Shown piece after piece: positions 42,472 to 51,198 of a stretch of 64,000 nt of DNA. Where the stretch lies: positions 3,059,244-3,123,243 of the forward strand of contig NZ_RYFW01000001.1 of the NCBI RefSeq assembly GCF_004138335.1, read 5' to 3'. The notes below the pieces were generated by a model that was not told where the DNA came from, searched no databases, and saw only the letters and a list, made by a program, of their open reading frames with translations. Origin of the DNA: Peristeroidobacter agariperforans (GTDB lineage Bacteria; Pseudomonadota; Gammaproteobacteria; Steroidobacterales; Steroidobacteraceae). Position 1 is the first letter of the stretch; the number at the start of each line of letters is the position of its first letter. Made by a program: the position numbers and the translations under genes.

Positions 42472-42495
42472 GGGGCGGACGCCAGCGTCCGCCCC
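42472..42495 (+). terminator. Strong hairpin after the TonB receptor gene
   Basis: A 10-bp perfect GC-rich stem (GGGGCGGACG / CGTCCGCCCC) with loop CCAG begins 12 nt after the receptor stop. No clear T-run follows, so it may be a weak terminator or an mRNA-stability element that lowers expression of the next two genes. Confidence 0.5.
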
Positions 42496-42542
42496 TGCTG
42501 TCGATGTTGTTCCATGGTCGCTTTCGCTCGAGGTCGAATCGC

Positions 42543-43496
42543 ATGAGCTCCAGTCGTCTTCTCGCCGGCCTGCTGGCCGGTCTCATGAGTGTTGCCGCGC
42601 TGGCTTCCGGCCCGGACTCGGTGCGCTCTTCGGCGCTGGCCGACAACGGCCTCAAAAAGGAGGATTTCCCACGCTGGCAGCAGGTCGGGTCCGACGCTTA
42701 TATATTTGAAGGCGTGCACTCTCCTGATCCGAACGGCACCCTGTTCACGACGGTCTCTCTCGTGGTGATCACCAAAGAGGGCGTGCTGGTGGTCGACGGG
42801 CAGGGCAACGTGCCCGAAAGCCAGCAGCTGATCGATCAGATCAAGAAAGTCACATCGCAGCCGGTCAAATATGTGGTGGTGGGCTCGGATCACGGCGACC
42901 ACACCGGCGGCAACGCTGCCTTCACGTCTGCATATCCCGATGCAGTGTTCGTTTCCACAGCCTTCTCGAAGGAGGCGCTCGCCAGGTCCAAGAACGCGGC
43001 AGTGCCGACCAGATTGGTGAAGGATCGCGAGACGATCGAGCTGGGCGGCACGCAGATACAAGTGCTGAACCTGGGCCGTGCGCACACTGGCGGGGACCTG
43101 GTCGTCTACCTGCCGGCCAGCAAAGTGTTGTTCATGAGCGAGGTATATCTGCGCGGACTGTTCCCTGCGATGCGCAGCGCGTATCCCAGCGAATGGCTGG
43201 CGACCATCGACAAGGCCCTGGCGATGGATGTTTCTTTGTACATCCCGGGACACGGGTTCACGGATGAGGGCGCTGCGATGAAGCGTGACCTCGTCGAGTT
43301 CAAGAAGGCCGTCCAGTACGTGATCGGCGAGTCGAAGCGGCTGCACGCTGCCGGATTGAAGTGCGAGTCGGCAAAGAACTGCCCGGCGATCGAGCAGGCG
43401 AATTGGGGCCCCTACAAGAAGTGGCCGGCGAGCGGCAGCCAGGGCCCGCTGGCAGTGGCGAAGGTTTATCAGGAGTTGGAAGGAAAGTTGCCGTGA
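42543..43496 (+). CDS. Exported metallo-beta-lactamase-fold protein lacking the first HxHxDH histidine
   Basis: A 317-residue exported protein of the MBL fold, quinoprotein-relay/SoxH-like by overall pattern (EGVLVVDGQGN, then YVVVGSDHGDHTGGNAAF). The metal motif reads Ser115-Asp-His117-Gly-Asp119-His120, so the first of the usual histidines is serine. Later ligands are present: RAHTGGDLVVYLP and IPGHGF. Signal peptide ends at VAALASG. It probably hydrolyses or binds a small molecule with an incomplete zinc site. Its stop overlaps the start of the next gene (GTGA), so they are coupled. Confidence 0.88.
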   Translation: MSSSRLLAGLLAGLMSVAALASGPDSVRSSALADNGLKKEDFPRWQQVGSDAYIFEGVHSPDPNGTLFTTVSLVVITKEGVLVVDGQGNVPESQQLIDQIKKVTSQPVKYVVVGSDHGDHTGGNAAFTSAYPDAVFVSTAFSKEALARSKNAAVPTRLVKDRETIELGGTQIQVLNLGRAHTGGDLVVYLPASKVLFMSEVYLRGLFPAMRSAYPSEWLATIDKALAMDVSLYIPGHGFTDEGAAMKRDLVEFKKAVQYVIGESKRLHAAGLKCESAKNCPAIEQANWGPYKKWPASGSQGPLAVAKVYQELEGKLP

Positions 43497-43849
43497 GCCA
43501 AACAGCAAGTAAAGCACCTGCCATGCCGCCGGTGACGCCCGCCGATATCAGCGTCTTCGAGGACCGAGGCGCCTACGTCCTGCGCAATCAAGATGGGCTT
43601 GCTCTGTACACCTATGACCTGGATGTCGACGGCAGGCCACATTGTGTAAATAAATGCGCCGAGACCTGGCCTCCAGTGCTCGCATCCGACGGTGCATCCA
43701 CCGAAGTGGGCGATTGGAAATCCATCCAGCGAGGCGCCGCTCGCCAGTGGAGTTATCGGGGCAAGCCCGTGTACACGTACTCGAAGGATGCGCCGGGAGA
43801 AACGAAAGGCGACGGCGTCGACGGCAAGTGGCGCCTGGTGTCGGTCTGA
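43493..43849 (+). CDS. Single-unit YxFxxD-type protein
   Basis: A 118-residue protein holding one unit of the repeat found three times in the proteins at 28043 and 36878: DGLALYTYDLDVDGRPHC, CVNKCAETWPPV, WSYRGKPVYTYSKDAPGE. It starts at GTG 43493, overlapping the MBL gene stop. No signal peptide is visible with this start, unlike the longer relatives. Either it is cytoplasmic, or it leaves by another route, or its true start lies elsewhere. The CxxxC pair is kept. Confidence 0.72.
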   Translation: MSQTASKAPAMPPVTPADISVFEDRGAYVLRNQDGLALYTYDLDVDGRPHCVNKCAETWPPVLASDGASTEVGDWKSIQRGAARQWSYRGKPVYTYSKDAPGETKGDGVDGKWRLVSV

Positions 43850-44000
43850 AGCGACTTCCGCTTTCCGATTTCGAGAGGTGGAAACGTCAGGCCGGGCCGC
43901 ACTGGCGTGTCCGCCAATGCCTTCGGCGACTTAGGGATCAATTTCGGCGTCGAGGAGTTTTAAACGACATCTGACCGTTACACGGCGGGGTCGTTCACTG

Positions 44001-45482
44001 ATGCAGTTGGAACTTATCCGAACTGATGTCAGCAAGCTCGATGAAATATTGCCAGGTGGCCTGTTCAAAGGGGGCGTGTACATCGTCCATGGCGCGCCCG
44101 GAACGGGAAAAACCATCCTGGCGAACCAGGTCTGCTTCAACCATGTGAAGCGGCAAGGTTCGGCGCTCTATATTTCCCTGCTCGCCGAATCGCACACTCG
44201 GATGCTCCAGCATCTGAGCTCGATGAAGTTTTTCGATCAGCGGGCCATGCCGCGGCTCTATTACGTGAGCGCCACGCCGACGTTCGCGGCCGAGGGCTTG
44301 AACGGCGTCGTCTCGCTCGTCAGGCAGGAGCTCAAGCGGCATCGCCCTGGCATCATGGTCATAGATGGATTCTCCGCCACACGCGAGCGAGCGACGACGC
44401 AGCAGGAGTTTCTGCGCTTTGTGCATGAGATTCAAAGTCACGCCGCGGCAGCCGAGTGCGCGACGTTGCTGCTGACCAGCGGCATCGATCCCGCAACCGA
44501 TCCGGCCTCCACCATGGTGGACGGCATCGTGCACCTCAATCATGAGTTGTTCGGACGGCGCACGCAGCGAACGCTGCAGGTGACAAAATTCCGTGGCGAC
44601 GGCTTTTTGCCGGGCACGCACTCGTTTCAGATCGACGACACGGGACTGACGATCCACCCGCGGATCGAAGCCAGGTTCGGCTCGCCATCGAAGCGCGATC
44701 GTTACGTGTTGAGCCGGCTGGCCAGCGGCGTGCCCGGCATGGATGAGATGCTCGGCGGGGGACTGCTGAGGCGGACCACCAACGGCTTGTATGGTCCGAC
44801 CGGGATCGGCAAGACCACGTTCGGCCTGCAATACGTGTCATTGTCGAGCGCGAGCGAGCCCGGTGTGTTCTTTGGATTTTTCGAAAGCCCGGAGCGCCTG
44901 CGAACCAAGGCCGAGGCGATCGGCATCGACTTGCAACGACTCGAAGAGCGCGGTCATCTGGAGATGATCTGGCGGCCGCAAGGCGAGCAGGACCTCGACG
45001 AGCTCGGGCACGAGATCCTCGCCGCAGTCCGACGCATCGGTGCAACGCGGGTTTTCATGGATGGCTACGCGGGCCTGCAGGAGTCGGCCATCGAGCCCGA
45101 GCGTCTGACCCGGTACGTCTCCTCGCTCGCGAATGAAATGCGTGCATTGGGTGCAACGCTGATCGTGACCATCGAGAGCCGTAACATCCTGGGCGCGAGC
45201 ATGGAGCTACCGAGCAAAGGATTGTCGTCACTGCTCGAGGGGCTGGTGCTGTTGCGTTACGCCGAGGTGGAGGGCCGGGTGCGTCGCCTGATATCCGTTA
45301 CCAAGATTCGCGACAGCGAGTTCGATCCTTTCCTTCGAGAATTTACCGTCGGGGCGCGCGGCATGGAGGTGGGCGGCACCTTTACCGGCTTCGAAGCATT
45401 GCTGTCGGGATTCGGCCGCGAGCCCCAGGCCAGGACGAATTACATCGCGCCGAACGATGCGCAGCCGTCTCAGAGGGGCTGA
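44001..45482 (+). CDS. KaiC-like tandem RecA-fold ATPase
   Basis: A 493-residue protein with two KaiC domains. Walker A motifs are GAPGTGKT (31-38) and GPTGIGKT (265-272); Walker B strands are GIMVIDGF and RVFMDGY. In each domain the paired catalytic glutamates of cyanobacterial KaiC are reduced to one (LLAES and FFESP). The Ser/Thr autophosphorylation site of KaiC is not obvious. No kaiA or kaiB gene is near, so a circadian role is unlikely; such proteins often accompany response regulators in soil bacteria. A response regulator starts 8 nt downstream, so the two are one unit. Confidence 0.88.
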   Translation: MQLELIRTDVSKLDEILPGGLFKGGVYIVHGAPGTGKTILANQVCFNHVKRQGSALYISLLAESHTRMLQHLSSMKFFDQRAMPRLYYVSATPTFAAEGLNGVVSLVRQELKRHRPGIMVIDGFSATRERATTQQEFLRFVHEIQSHAAAAECATLLLTSGIDPATDPASTMVDGIVHLNHELFGRRTQRTLQVTKFRGDGFLPGTHSFQIDDTGLTIHPRIEARFGSPSKRDRYVLSRLASGVPGMDEMLGGGLLRRTTNGLYGPTGIGKTTFGLQYVSLSSASEPGVFFGFFESPERLRTKAEAIGIDLQRLEERGHLEMIWRPQGEQDLDELGHEILAAVRRIGATRVFMDGYAGLQESAIEPERLTRYVSSLANEMRALGATLIVTIESRNILGASMELPSKGLSSLLEGLVLLRYAEVEGRVRRLISVTKIRDSEFDPFLREFTVGARGMEVGGTFTGFEALLSGFGREPQARTNYIAPNDAQPSQRG

Positions 45483-45490
45483 GGACGAGG

Positions 45491-45850
45491 ATGAAGACGA
45501 TCCTGATCGTAGACGATGAGCCGGACATCACCGATGTGGTCCTTACCAGCCTGCAAGATGAAGGTTATCGGGTGCTGGCCGCGGCGAATGGGCTCGAAGG
45601 ACTGCAACGCCTGAGCGAAACGAATCCCGACGTGCTCATTTGCGACGTGATGATGCCCTTCATGGACGGAGCGTCCATGTGCGCGCGCGTGCGCGACGAT
45701 CCGAAGCACCGGGATGTGCGCATCGTCATTGCCAGCGTCATGGACGAGGCGACCATATCCAAACAGTTTTCGAGTTACGACGGCTTCCTGCGCAAGCCTT
45801 ACCGACTTGGCGCACTGCTCGACCTGGTCGCGACCCTCGCTGCGCGCTGA
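45491..45850 (+). CDS. Single-domain response regulator (CheY-like)
   Basis: A 119-residue receiver domain without output domain. The acidic pair Asp8-Asp9, phospho-acceptor Asp52 in LICDVMMP, Ser82 in VIASV and Lys102 in FLRKPY are all in place. It probably signals by protein contact, most likely with the KaiC-like ATPase encoded 8 nt upstream. No histidine kinase is adjacent. Confidence 0.9.
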   Translation: MKTILIVDDEPDITDVVLTSLQDEGYRVLAAANGLEGLQRLSETNPDVLICDVMMPFMDGASMCARVRDDPKHRDVRIVIASVMDEATISKQFSSYDGFLRKPYRLGALLDLVATLAAR

Positions 45851-45892
45851 GCGGCAGCTACTTGAATCAAAGATTTGCCCGTAATTGTTCCT

Positions 45893-45918
45893 GAATGGCG
45901 ACGGCGTGCGCGCCATTC
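45893..45918. promoter_or_regulatory. Inverted repeat GAATGGCG/CGCCATTC before the helicase gene
   Basis: Eight-base perfect arms (45893-45900, 45911-45918) with a 10-nt loop lie between the response regulator and the helicase-nuclease gene. There is no T-run after it. It may be an operator or mRNA hairpin; if the helicase starts at the in-frame TTG at 45885, it would be coding. Confidence 0.35.
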
Positions 45919-45968
45919 TGAACGGCGCCTTTAAATCTGGTTCAGGCTCGGCGTCGAATACTGACCCG

Positions 45969-48900
45969 ATGATCGAGCACATTCGGCACAAACTCCGGCA
46001 ACTCTACCTGTTCCTGAAGGAAGCCAACCAGCTGCGGTTTCCTCCAGTTCGACATGTGAGTCAGCATCCGCGGGCGATTCGGTTGGCCGACGCGCCGGAT
46101 CACCCCTGTGTGCAGATCAATCGTCCCGGTCTCACGCAGGCAGAGGACGATTGTCTGCTGCGAATCGCGCGTCCGCTGTCGACGCCCTGTCCCACGCCGC
46201 CTTTCAACGTGGCCAACTGGCTGCTGCCAGACTGGGACGATCCCACCAAGGCGGCGTATTTCTCTGCGACTCGCAACGTCGCAGCGGCGGACAGCGCTCC
46301 GCTCAATATCCGATTCGACGATGACGAGCAGCGCCTCGCCGATTTCGAGGCCTGGGTTGCGCAGCGCGAGGAGTGGGCTGTTACGGAGCTCGCCGCGCGC
46401 AAGGCGCTGGGCTTTTTCGAGTTGTTCTATGAAATTCACTCGGCCATCGAGCGCGACGGCGAACTGCTCGAGCTGGTGGCGGCCGACGGGCGACTGAACT
46501 GGCGCGCGGTTTCGTCGATCGAGGGCAGTGTGCCTATCGATCATCCGGTAATGCTCAAGCGCGTCGAGCTGCGTTTCGATGCCAGCGCCGCTGAATTCAG
46601 CATTCACGAGACGGATCGGCCGACCGAGCTGTACAGCGCGCTGTTCGTAGACTTGCAGAACACAGCGGCGGCATCGCTGCGCAATCGGACAGCGGAGCTG
46701 GAAAACTCCGGTTTGCATCCGTGGGGCGCCGATGACACGGAAATTTATCTGAAGACGCTGGTGCAGACACTGTCGCCCACCAGTGGCCGTTTGTTCAAAG
46801 AGCACGTGGCCGACGAACCTTCCGACGCGCCGCGCATGTGGCGCGATCCGATGCTGATCCTGCGCAAGCGTGTCGGCGGCATCGCGAATGCGGTCGACGC
46901 CATCATCGACGACATCGATCAGCGCAAAGCGTTCGCGCCGGCGATGGTGCAGATTTCGGGCACGTCGGTCGAGGACACGCCGACGCCGAAGCCGCCGGAG
47001 GACACCGCCACTCACGCGGTGCTGGCCGCGCCGCTCGATGACGATGACGTGCTGCTCGGCAAGGAGGCAAATCAGGAACAGATCCAGATCATCAAGCGCC
47101 TGAGCCACAGCGGCTCGGTGCTGGTGCAAGGTCCGCCGGGCACCGGCAAAACGCATACGATCGCCAACTTGATCGGTCACCAGCTCGCGCAGGGCAAGTC
47201 GATCCTGGTCACGGCGCAGACTGCGAAAGCTTTGCGCGTACTGCGTGACAAAGTACCAGAGGTCCTGCGTCCGCTATGTGTCGCCGTGTTGGGCAGCGAT
47301 CAGGATGCGCGCCGACAATTAGAAACATCCATCGGCTCGATCACCGAACGACTGACGACGGAAACCAGCGCGTCGTTGGTGTCGCGGGCCACGCGGCTCG
47401 GAGGACGACGCAAAGAGCTGCTGGCCGACTTGAAGGCGCTGCAGCGTGACTTGCGCGAGGCGCTGGAAAACGAGTATCGCGAGATCATCGTCGACGAGCG
47501 GCGATTCTCCCCGGCCGACGCGGCAAAGTACGTGAAGGCGCACGGCGCACAGCACGCGTGGATTCCAGGGCCGGTCAAGCTGGCGGTGTCGCTGCCGCTC
47601 AATTCCAACGAGCTTGGTCGCTTATATGCTTTGGGCGCTGCGTTCACCGCGGATGAGGAGCAGGATGCGCGCCGGCCTTTGCCCAACCTCGATGAGTTGC
47701 CCCCCGAGCGCGAGTTCGAATCGCTGGCGTCGGAACATCAGCGGCTCGCAGCAGCGGACTTGTCCGCCGGCGTGCACCGGTGGACGCAAACCGGCGGCAG
47801 CGCTGCGATCCAAGAGCTGATCGCGACCCTGGCGGAAGAATTTTCGGAGCTGCGGCGCAGGCAAGCGTGGCGGCCGTACGCCATCGTCGCCGGCATCAAC
47901 GGCGGCACGCAGCGCGAAGTCTGGGAACAATTGATTCACGGCATCGAAGAAGCGGCGGAGGCAAACGCTCAGTGCGCGCTGTTGCGCCACCATCGGCCGC
48001 AGTTGGCCAGATCCATGTCGCCGGAAACGCAGCGGCGCATCGCTCAGGAGATCGTGCAACACCTGGAAGCGGGGCGCGGCCTGGGCTTCGTAACGATGGC
48101 GACGCGCTCGGAGTGGCGCCAGTTCGTGAAGGCGGCATCGGTCGCGGCGGGGGAGCCTTCGCGCATCGATCACTTCCATGTGCTGGCGATGGTGGCCGAC
48201 CTGGAAGTGCGGCGGCTCGAAATCGAGGACTCCTGGAACGCGCTGATCGGCGGACACATCAATTCGTTGTTTCGATCGATGGGCCCCGAGCCGGAGCTGG
48301 CCTGCCGGGCGCTCACCGACGAGATTCGTCACTGCCTGGACTGGCATGCGCACACGTGGGGCTCGCTCGCCGAACACTTGCGCAGCGAAGGTCTGCGATT
48401 GGACGAGTTGGTTGCGCAGATTCCACGCGAGCCGAGCCCACTGGCGGAGTATCAGACGGTCGAGCGACTGTCCTCGGAAGTGTTGCCGCCACTGCTCGCG
48501 ATTGAATCGGATCGTCGCAAGCAGCGCGAGATCAACGAGTGGTTCCAGCAACTCGCCAATCGCATCGGTGAGATCGATCCGAACTCAGTCGGCGCGGGCT
48601 GCACCTCCCGATTGCTCGCAGCGGTCGAAGCTCGCGATGCGAGTGCCTATCGAGCGGCTCGTGAATACGCGCAGCGCCTGCTCACGGTAAAGCCACTGAC
48701 GCAGGAGCGTGACGAACTGTTGACCCGGCTTCGAGACGTCGCGCCGCGTTGGGCGGATCGCTTGCAGGATCGCAAAGCGCCGCACGACAAGGGCCACCCG
48801 CCAGGCGATCTGGAGCTGGCCTGGATCTACCGTCAGCTGCACGACGCACTGGTGCAGTTGGATCGGCTCGATGCACAGACTCTGCAATACGAAGCGGATC

Positions 48901-50558
48901 GTACTCGTGACCGCTTGCGACCGGTGACCCAGGAGTTGATCGATGCGACCGCCTGGGGCCAGCAGCTGGCGCGCTTGCAAGGAAACAATGCGATCCGGCA
49001 GGCGCTGGTCGGCTGGCTGGACACGGCGAAGCGCTTGATGTCGACACGCCATCCGGAGCGCCGGCAGACGCTGCTCACCGAAGCGCGCAAGCTCATGAAA
49101 CATTCGGTCGAAGCGGTGCCGGTGTGGATCATGCCGATCTCCATGGTCGCCGAGACCTTCGATCCGCGGGCGACGCGCTTCGACCTGGTGATCGTCGACG
49201 AGGCGAGCCAGGCGGATCTCAATGCGCTCATTCCGCTGTACATGGCGCGGCAAGTCGTCATCGTCGGCGACCACGAGCAGGTGACGCCGTTGGGCGTGGG
49301 CAAGGAGCAAACGGCGCTCGAGAACCTGCGCAAGTCGATGCTGCACGACTTTCCGAACGCGCATCTGTTCGATGCGATGTCCTCCATCTATGACATCGGC
49401 CGGCAGGCGTTCGGCGATGCGGTGCGCTTGATCGAACATTTCCGCTCGGTGCCGGAGATCATCGCGTTCAGCAATCGACTGTCCTACGACGGCAAGATCC
49501 TGCCGCTGCGTGCGGCGAACTCGACGCACATCAAGCCGGCGTGCGTTCCGTATCCAGTGGCTGGAGTACGGCAAGGCGATGTCAACCAGCGAGAGGCCGA
49601 AGCGATCGTGTCGCTGATCAAGGCGATGACGCGCCATCCGGCCTACGAAGGCAAGACCATCGGCGTGATCTCGATGCTCAAGGAGGAGCAGGCGCTGTTG
49701 ATCCAGTCGCTGCTCCACAAGCGCATCGACAGCGTGGAGCTGGAGAAGCGGCGCATCCTCGCCGGCATCTCGGCCGAGTTCCAAGGCGACGAGCGCGATA
49801 TCATTTTGTTGTCGCTCGTGGACAGTGCTCCGGAAGAAGCGGCACTGCGCACGGTGCGCGAAGGTGCGTACGAACTGGTCAAGAAACGTTACAACGTTGC
49901 AGCGAGCCGCGCGCGAGACCAGCTGTGGGTCGTGTATTCGTTCGATGCCGAGCACGACTTGAAGATCGATGACTTGCGCTTTCAGTTGCTTCAGCACGTG
50001 CAACAGCCAAATCTGGCGCCGCCTGGCGCCGAGCGCGAGCGTCTGGAACCGCAGTCGCCGCTCGAGCGCGAAGTAGCCAAGCGGCTGAGCGCTGCCGGCT
50101 ATCGCGTGAAACAGCAGATGAGCATCGGACACTTCCGCATCGACATGGTGATCGAGAGCGACGACAAGCGGCTGGCTTTGGAATGCGACGGCGACCGTTA
50201 TCGCACGCCCGAGAGCCTCGGTGAGGACATTGCACGCCAGGCCGTTCTCGAGCGCCTGGGTTGGGAGTTCGTGCGCATCCGCGCCAGCGCGTTCTATCGA
50301 GATCCGGACGCGGCGTTACGTCGCGTGTTCGATCGTCTGGCGGAGTTGGGCATCAAGCCAGTCGGCCCGGAGGAAGTAACGATCGCGCCCGTCGAAGAGG
50401 CGCCGGCGAAGTCACTGGTCGAAGAGCTTCAGGAAATGATGGGCCGGCCTGTCCTGGCAGCACCTCCATCGGCGCCAGCCGCGGTCGAGGATGAGCCCAC
50501 GGAATCCGCACCCAAGAAGACGGCCAAGCCGCGCCGGAAGTTCGGGCGGCAGCCCTAG
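45969..50558 (+). CDS. Large SF1 helicase with C-terminal MTES_1575-type PD-(D/E)xK nuclease
   Basis: A 1529-residue fusion. Residues 1-370 are unrecognised. The SF1 (UPF1/DNA2-like) motor runs from Walker A VQGPPGTGKTHT (about 384-395) across a long helical insertion (about 480-1030), then Walker B LVIVDEASQAD (about 1073), DHEQVTP, EHFRSVPEIIAFSN, EFQGDERDIILLSLV and YNVAASRARDQLWV. The C-terminal domain (about 1365-1460) reads RIDMVIESDDKRLALECDGD then VLERLGWEFVRIRASAFYRDP, which matches REase_MTES_1575. Such helicase-nuclease fusions are suspected or known phage-defence proteins. I take ATG 45969; TTG 45885 is the alternative, and neither has a clear ribosome site. Lies 118 nt after the response regulator gene. 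Confidence 0.88.
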   Translation: MIEHIRHKLRQLYLFLKEANQLRFPPVRHVSQHPRAIRLADAPDHPCVQINRPGLTQAEDDCLLRIARPLSTPCPTPPFNVANWLLPDWDDPTKAAYFSATRNVAAADSAPLNIRFDDDEQRLADFEAWVAQREEWAVTELAARKALGFFELFYEIHSAIERDGELLELVAADGRLNWRAVSSIEGSVPIDHPVMLKRVELRFDASAAEFSIHETDRPTELYSALFVDLQNTAAASLRNRTAELENSGLHPWGADDTEIYLKTLVQTLSPTSGRLFKEHVADEPSDAPRMWRDPMLILRKRVGGIANAVDAIIDDIDQRKAFAPAMVQISGTSVEDTPTPKPPEDTATHAVLAAPLDDDDVLLGKEANQEQIQIIKRLSHSGSVLVQGPPGTGKTHTIANLIGHQLAQGKSILVTAQTAKALRVLRDKVPEVLRPLCVAVLGSDQDARRQLETSIGSITERLTTETSASLVSRATRLGGRRKELLADLKALQRDLREALENEYREIIVDERRFSPADAAKYVKAHGAQHAWIPGPVKLAVSLPLNSNELGRLYALGAAFTADEEQDARRPLPNLDELPPEREFESLASEHQRLAAADLSAGVHRWTQTGGSAAIQELIATLAEEFSELRRRQAWRPYAIVAGINGGTQREVWEQLIHGIEEAAEANAQCALLRHHRPQLARSMSPETQRRIAQEIVQHLEAGRGLGFVTMATRSEWRQFVKAASVAAGEPSRIDHFHVLAMVADLEVRRLEIEDSWNALIGGHINSLFRSMGPEPELACRALTDEIRHCLDWHAHTWGSLAEHLRSEGLRLDELVAQIPREPSPLAEYQTVERLSSEVLPPLLAIESDRRKQREINEWFQQLANRIGEIDPNSVGAGCTSRLLAAVEARDASAYRAAREYAQRLLTVKPLTQERDELLTRLRDVAPRWADRLQDRKAPHDKGHPPGDLELAWIYRQLHDALVQLDRLDAQTLQYEADRTRDRLRPVTQELIDATAWGQQLARLQGNNAIRQALVGWLDTAKRLMSTRHPERRQTLLTEARKLMKHSVEAVPVWIMPISMVAETFDPRATRFDLVIVDEASQADLNALIPLYMARQVVIVGDHEQVTPLGVGKEQTALENLRKSMLHDFPNAHLFDAMSSIYDIGRQAFGDAVRLIEHFRSVPEIIAFSNRLSYDGKILPLRAANSTHIKPACVPYPVAGVRQGDVNQREAEAIVSLIKAMTRHPAYEGKTIGVISMLKEEQALLIQSLLHKRIDSVELEKRRILAGISAEFQGDERDIILLSLVDSAPEEAALRTVREGAYELVKKRYNVAASRARDQLWVVYSFDAEHDLKIDDLRFQLLQHVQQPNLAPPGAERERLEPQSPLEREVAKRLSAAGYRVKQQMSIGHFRIDMVIESDDKRLALECDGDRYRTPESLGEDIARQAVLERLGWEFVRIRASAFYRDPDAALRRVFDRLAELGIKPVGPEEVTIAPVEEAPAKSLVEELQEMMGRPVLAAPPSAPAAVEDEPTESAPKKTAKPRRKFGRQP

Positions 50559-50587
50559 GGTTCTACCTGGCTGCCGTCCCGTCTGCT

Positions 50588-50959
50588 TTAGTTCCCAGCA
50601 GGCTGCAGGCGAGCCTGCGACAAGACCGGCGCATCGATCGAACCGATGGCGCGCGCGATTGCATCCTCGCGGCAGTCCTTGAACGCCATTTCAGTACGAC
50701 GAGGCGTCAAGGTGTAGGTGGGATGCCGCCGCGGATCGCCGCCGCATGCACGGTAAGCTGCCTTCTTGATCCGGCCGAGCAGCACCTGGGCGTCCGCTTG
50801 CCGGGAAAGATCGAGGTCCGCGTAAGTGACGCGCTCCGTTCTAACCATCTGCTTCTCTGGGGAGGATTGCCAGGCCTGCGCGGCGGGATTCACGGCAAGC
50901 AACAACAGTGCGGCCGAAGCCGGGCCGATGATTCGTATCGATTCGAGCAGGCGGGTCAT
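50588..50959 (-). CDS. UrcA family exported protein
   Basis: A 123-residue protein with a signal peptide ending PAAQAWQ. The UrcA pattern is clear: RVTYADLDLSRQADAQVLLGRI followed by KKAAYRACG. Function of the family is unknown; it is common in alphaproteobacteria and some gammaproteobacteria. GGAGATC lies upstream of the ATG at 50959. Its end is 29 nt from the convergent helicase gene. Confidence 0.88.
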   Translation of the reverse strand: MTRLLESIRIIGPASAALLLLAVNPAAQAWQSSPEKQMVRTERVTYADLDLSRQADAQVLLGRIKKAAYRACGGDPRRHPTYTLTPRRTEMAFKDCREDAIARAIGSIDAPVLSQARLQPAGN

Positions 50960-51198
50960 GATCAGATCTCCGGAAAGTTGGGATGGCCCGTGTAATGTCG
51001 GACTTGCCCGTTCGAAAGGCGTGATTCCGGCCGTGATAAGTGCGTGAATCCCGCAGCGGCCGCATTTTCACGCGCGCTCGTGCCTGCCTGACCGCGCTCG
51101 TGGACGGATGGTCCGCGCTGGGTTGAAAGCAATCGTCCCCGAGCGGCGTCGCCCGCTAAGTTGCGACCTGCGTCAAAACTCACCCAGAGGGACTCCTC

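Noticed and set aside
44001-45482. A circadian clock function for the KaiC-like protein
   Set aside because: No kaiA/kaiB nearby, catalytic glutamate pairs are incomplete and the autophosphorylation site is not evident.
48585-50132. A 515-codon open frame antisense to the helicase gene
   Set aside because: Covers essential helicase motifs on the other strand and shows no signature.
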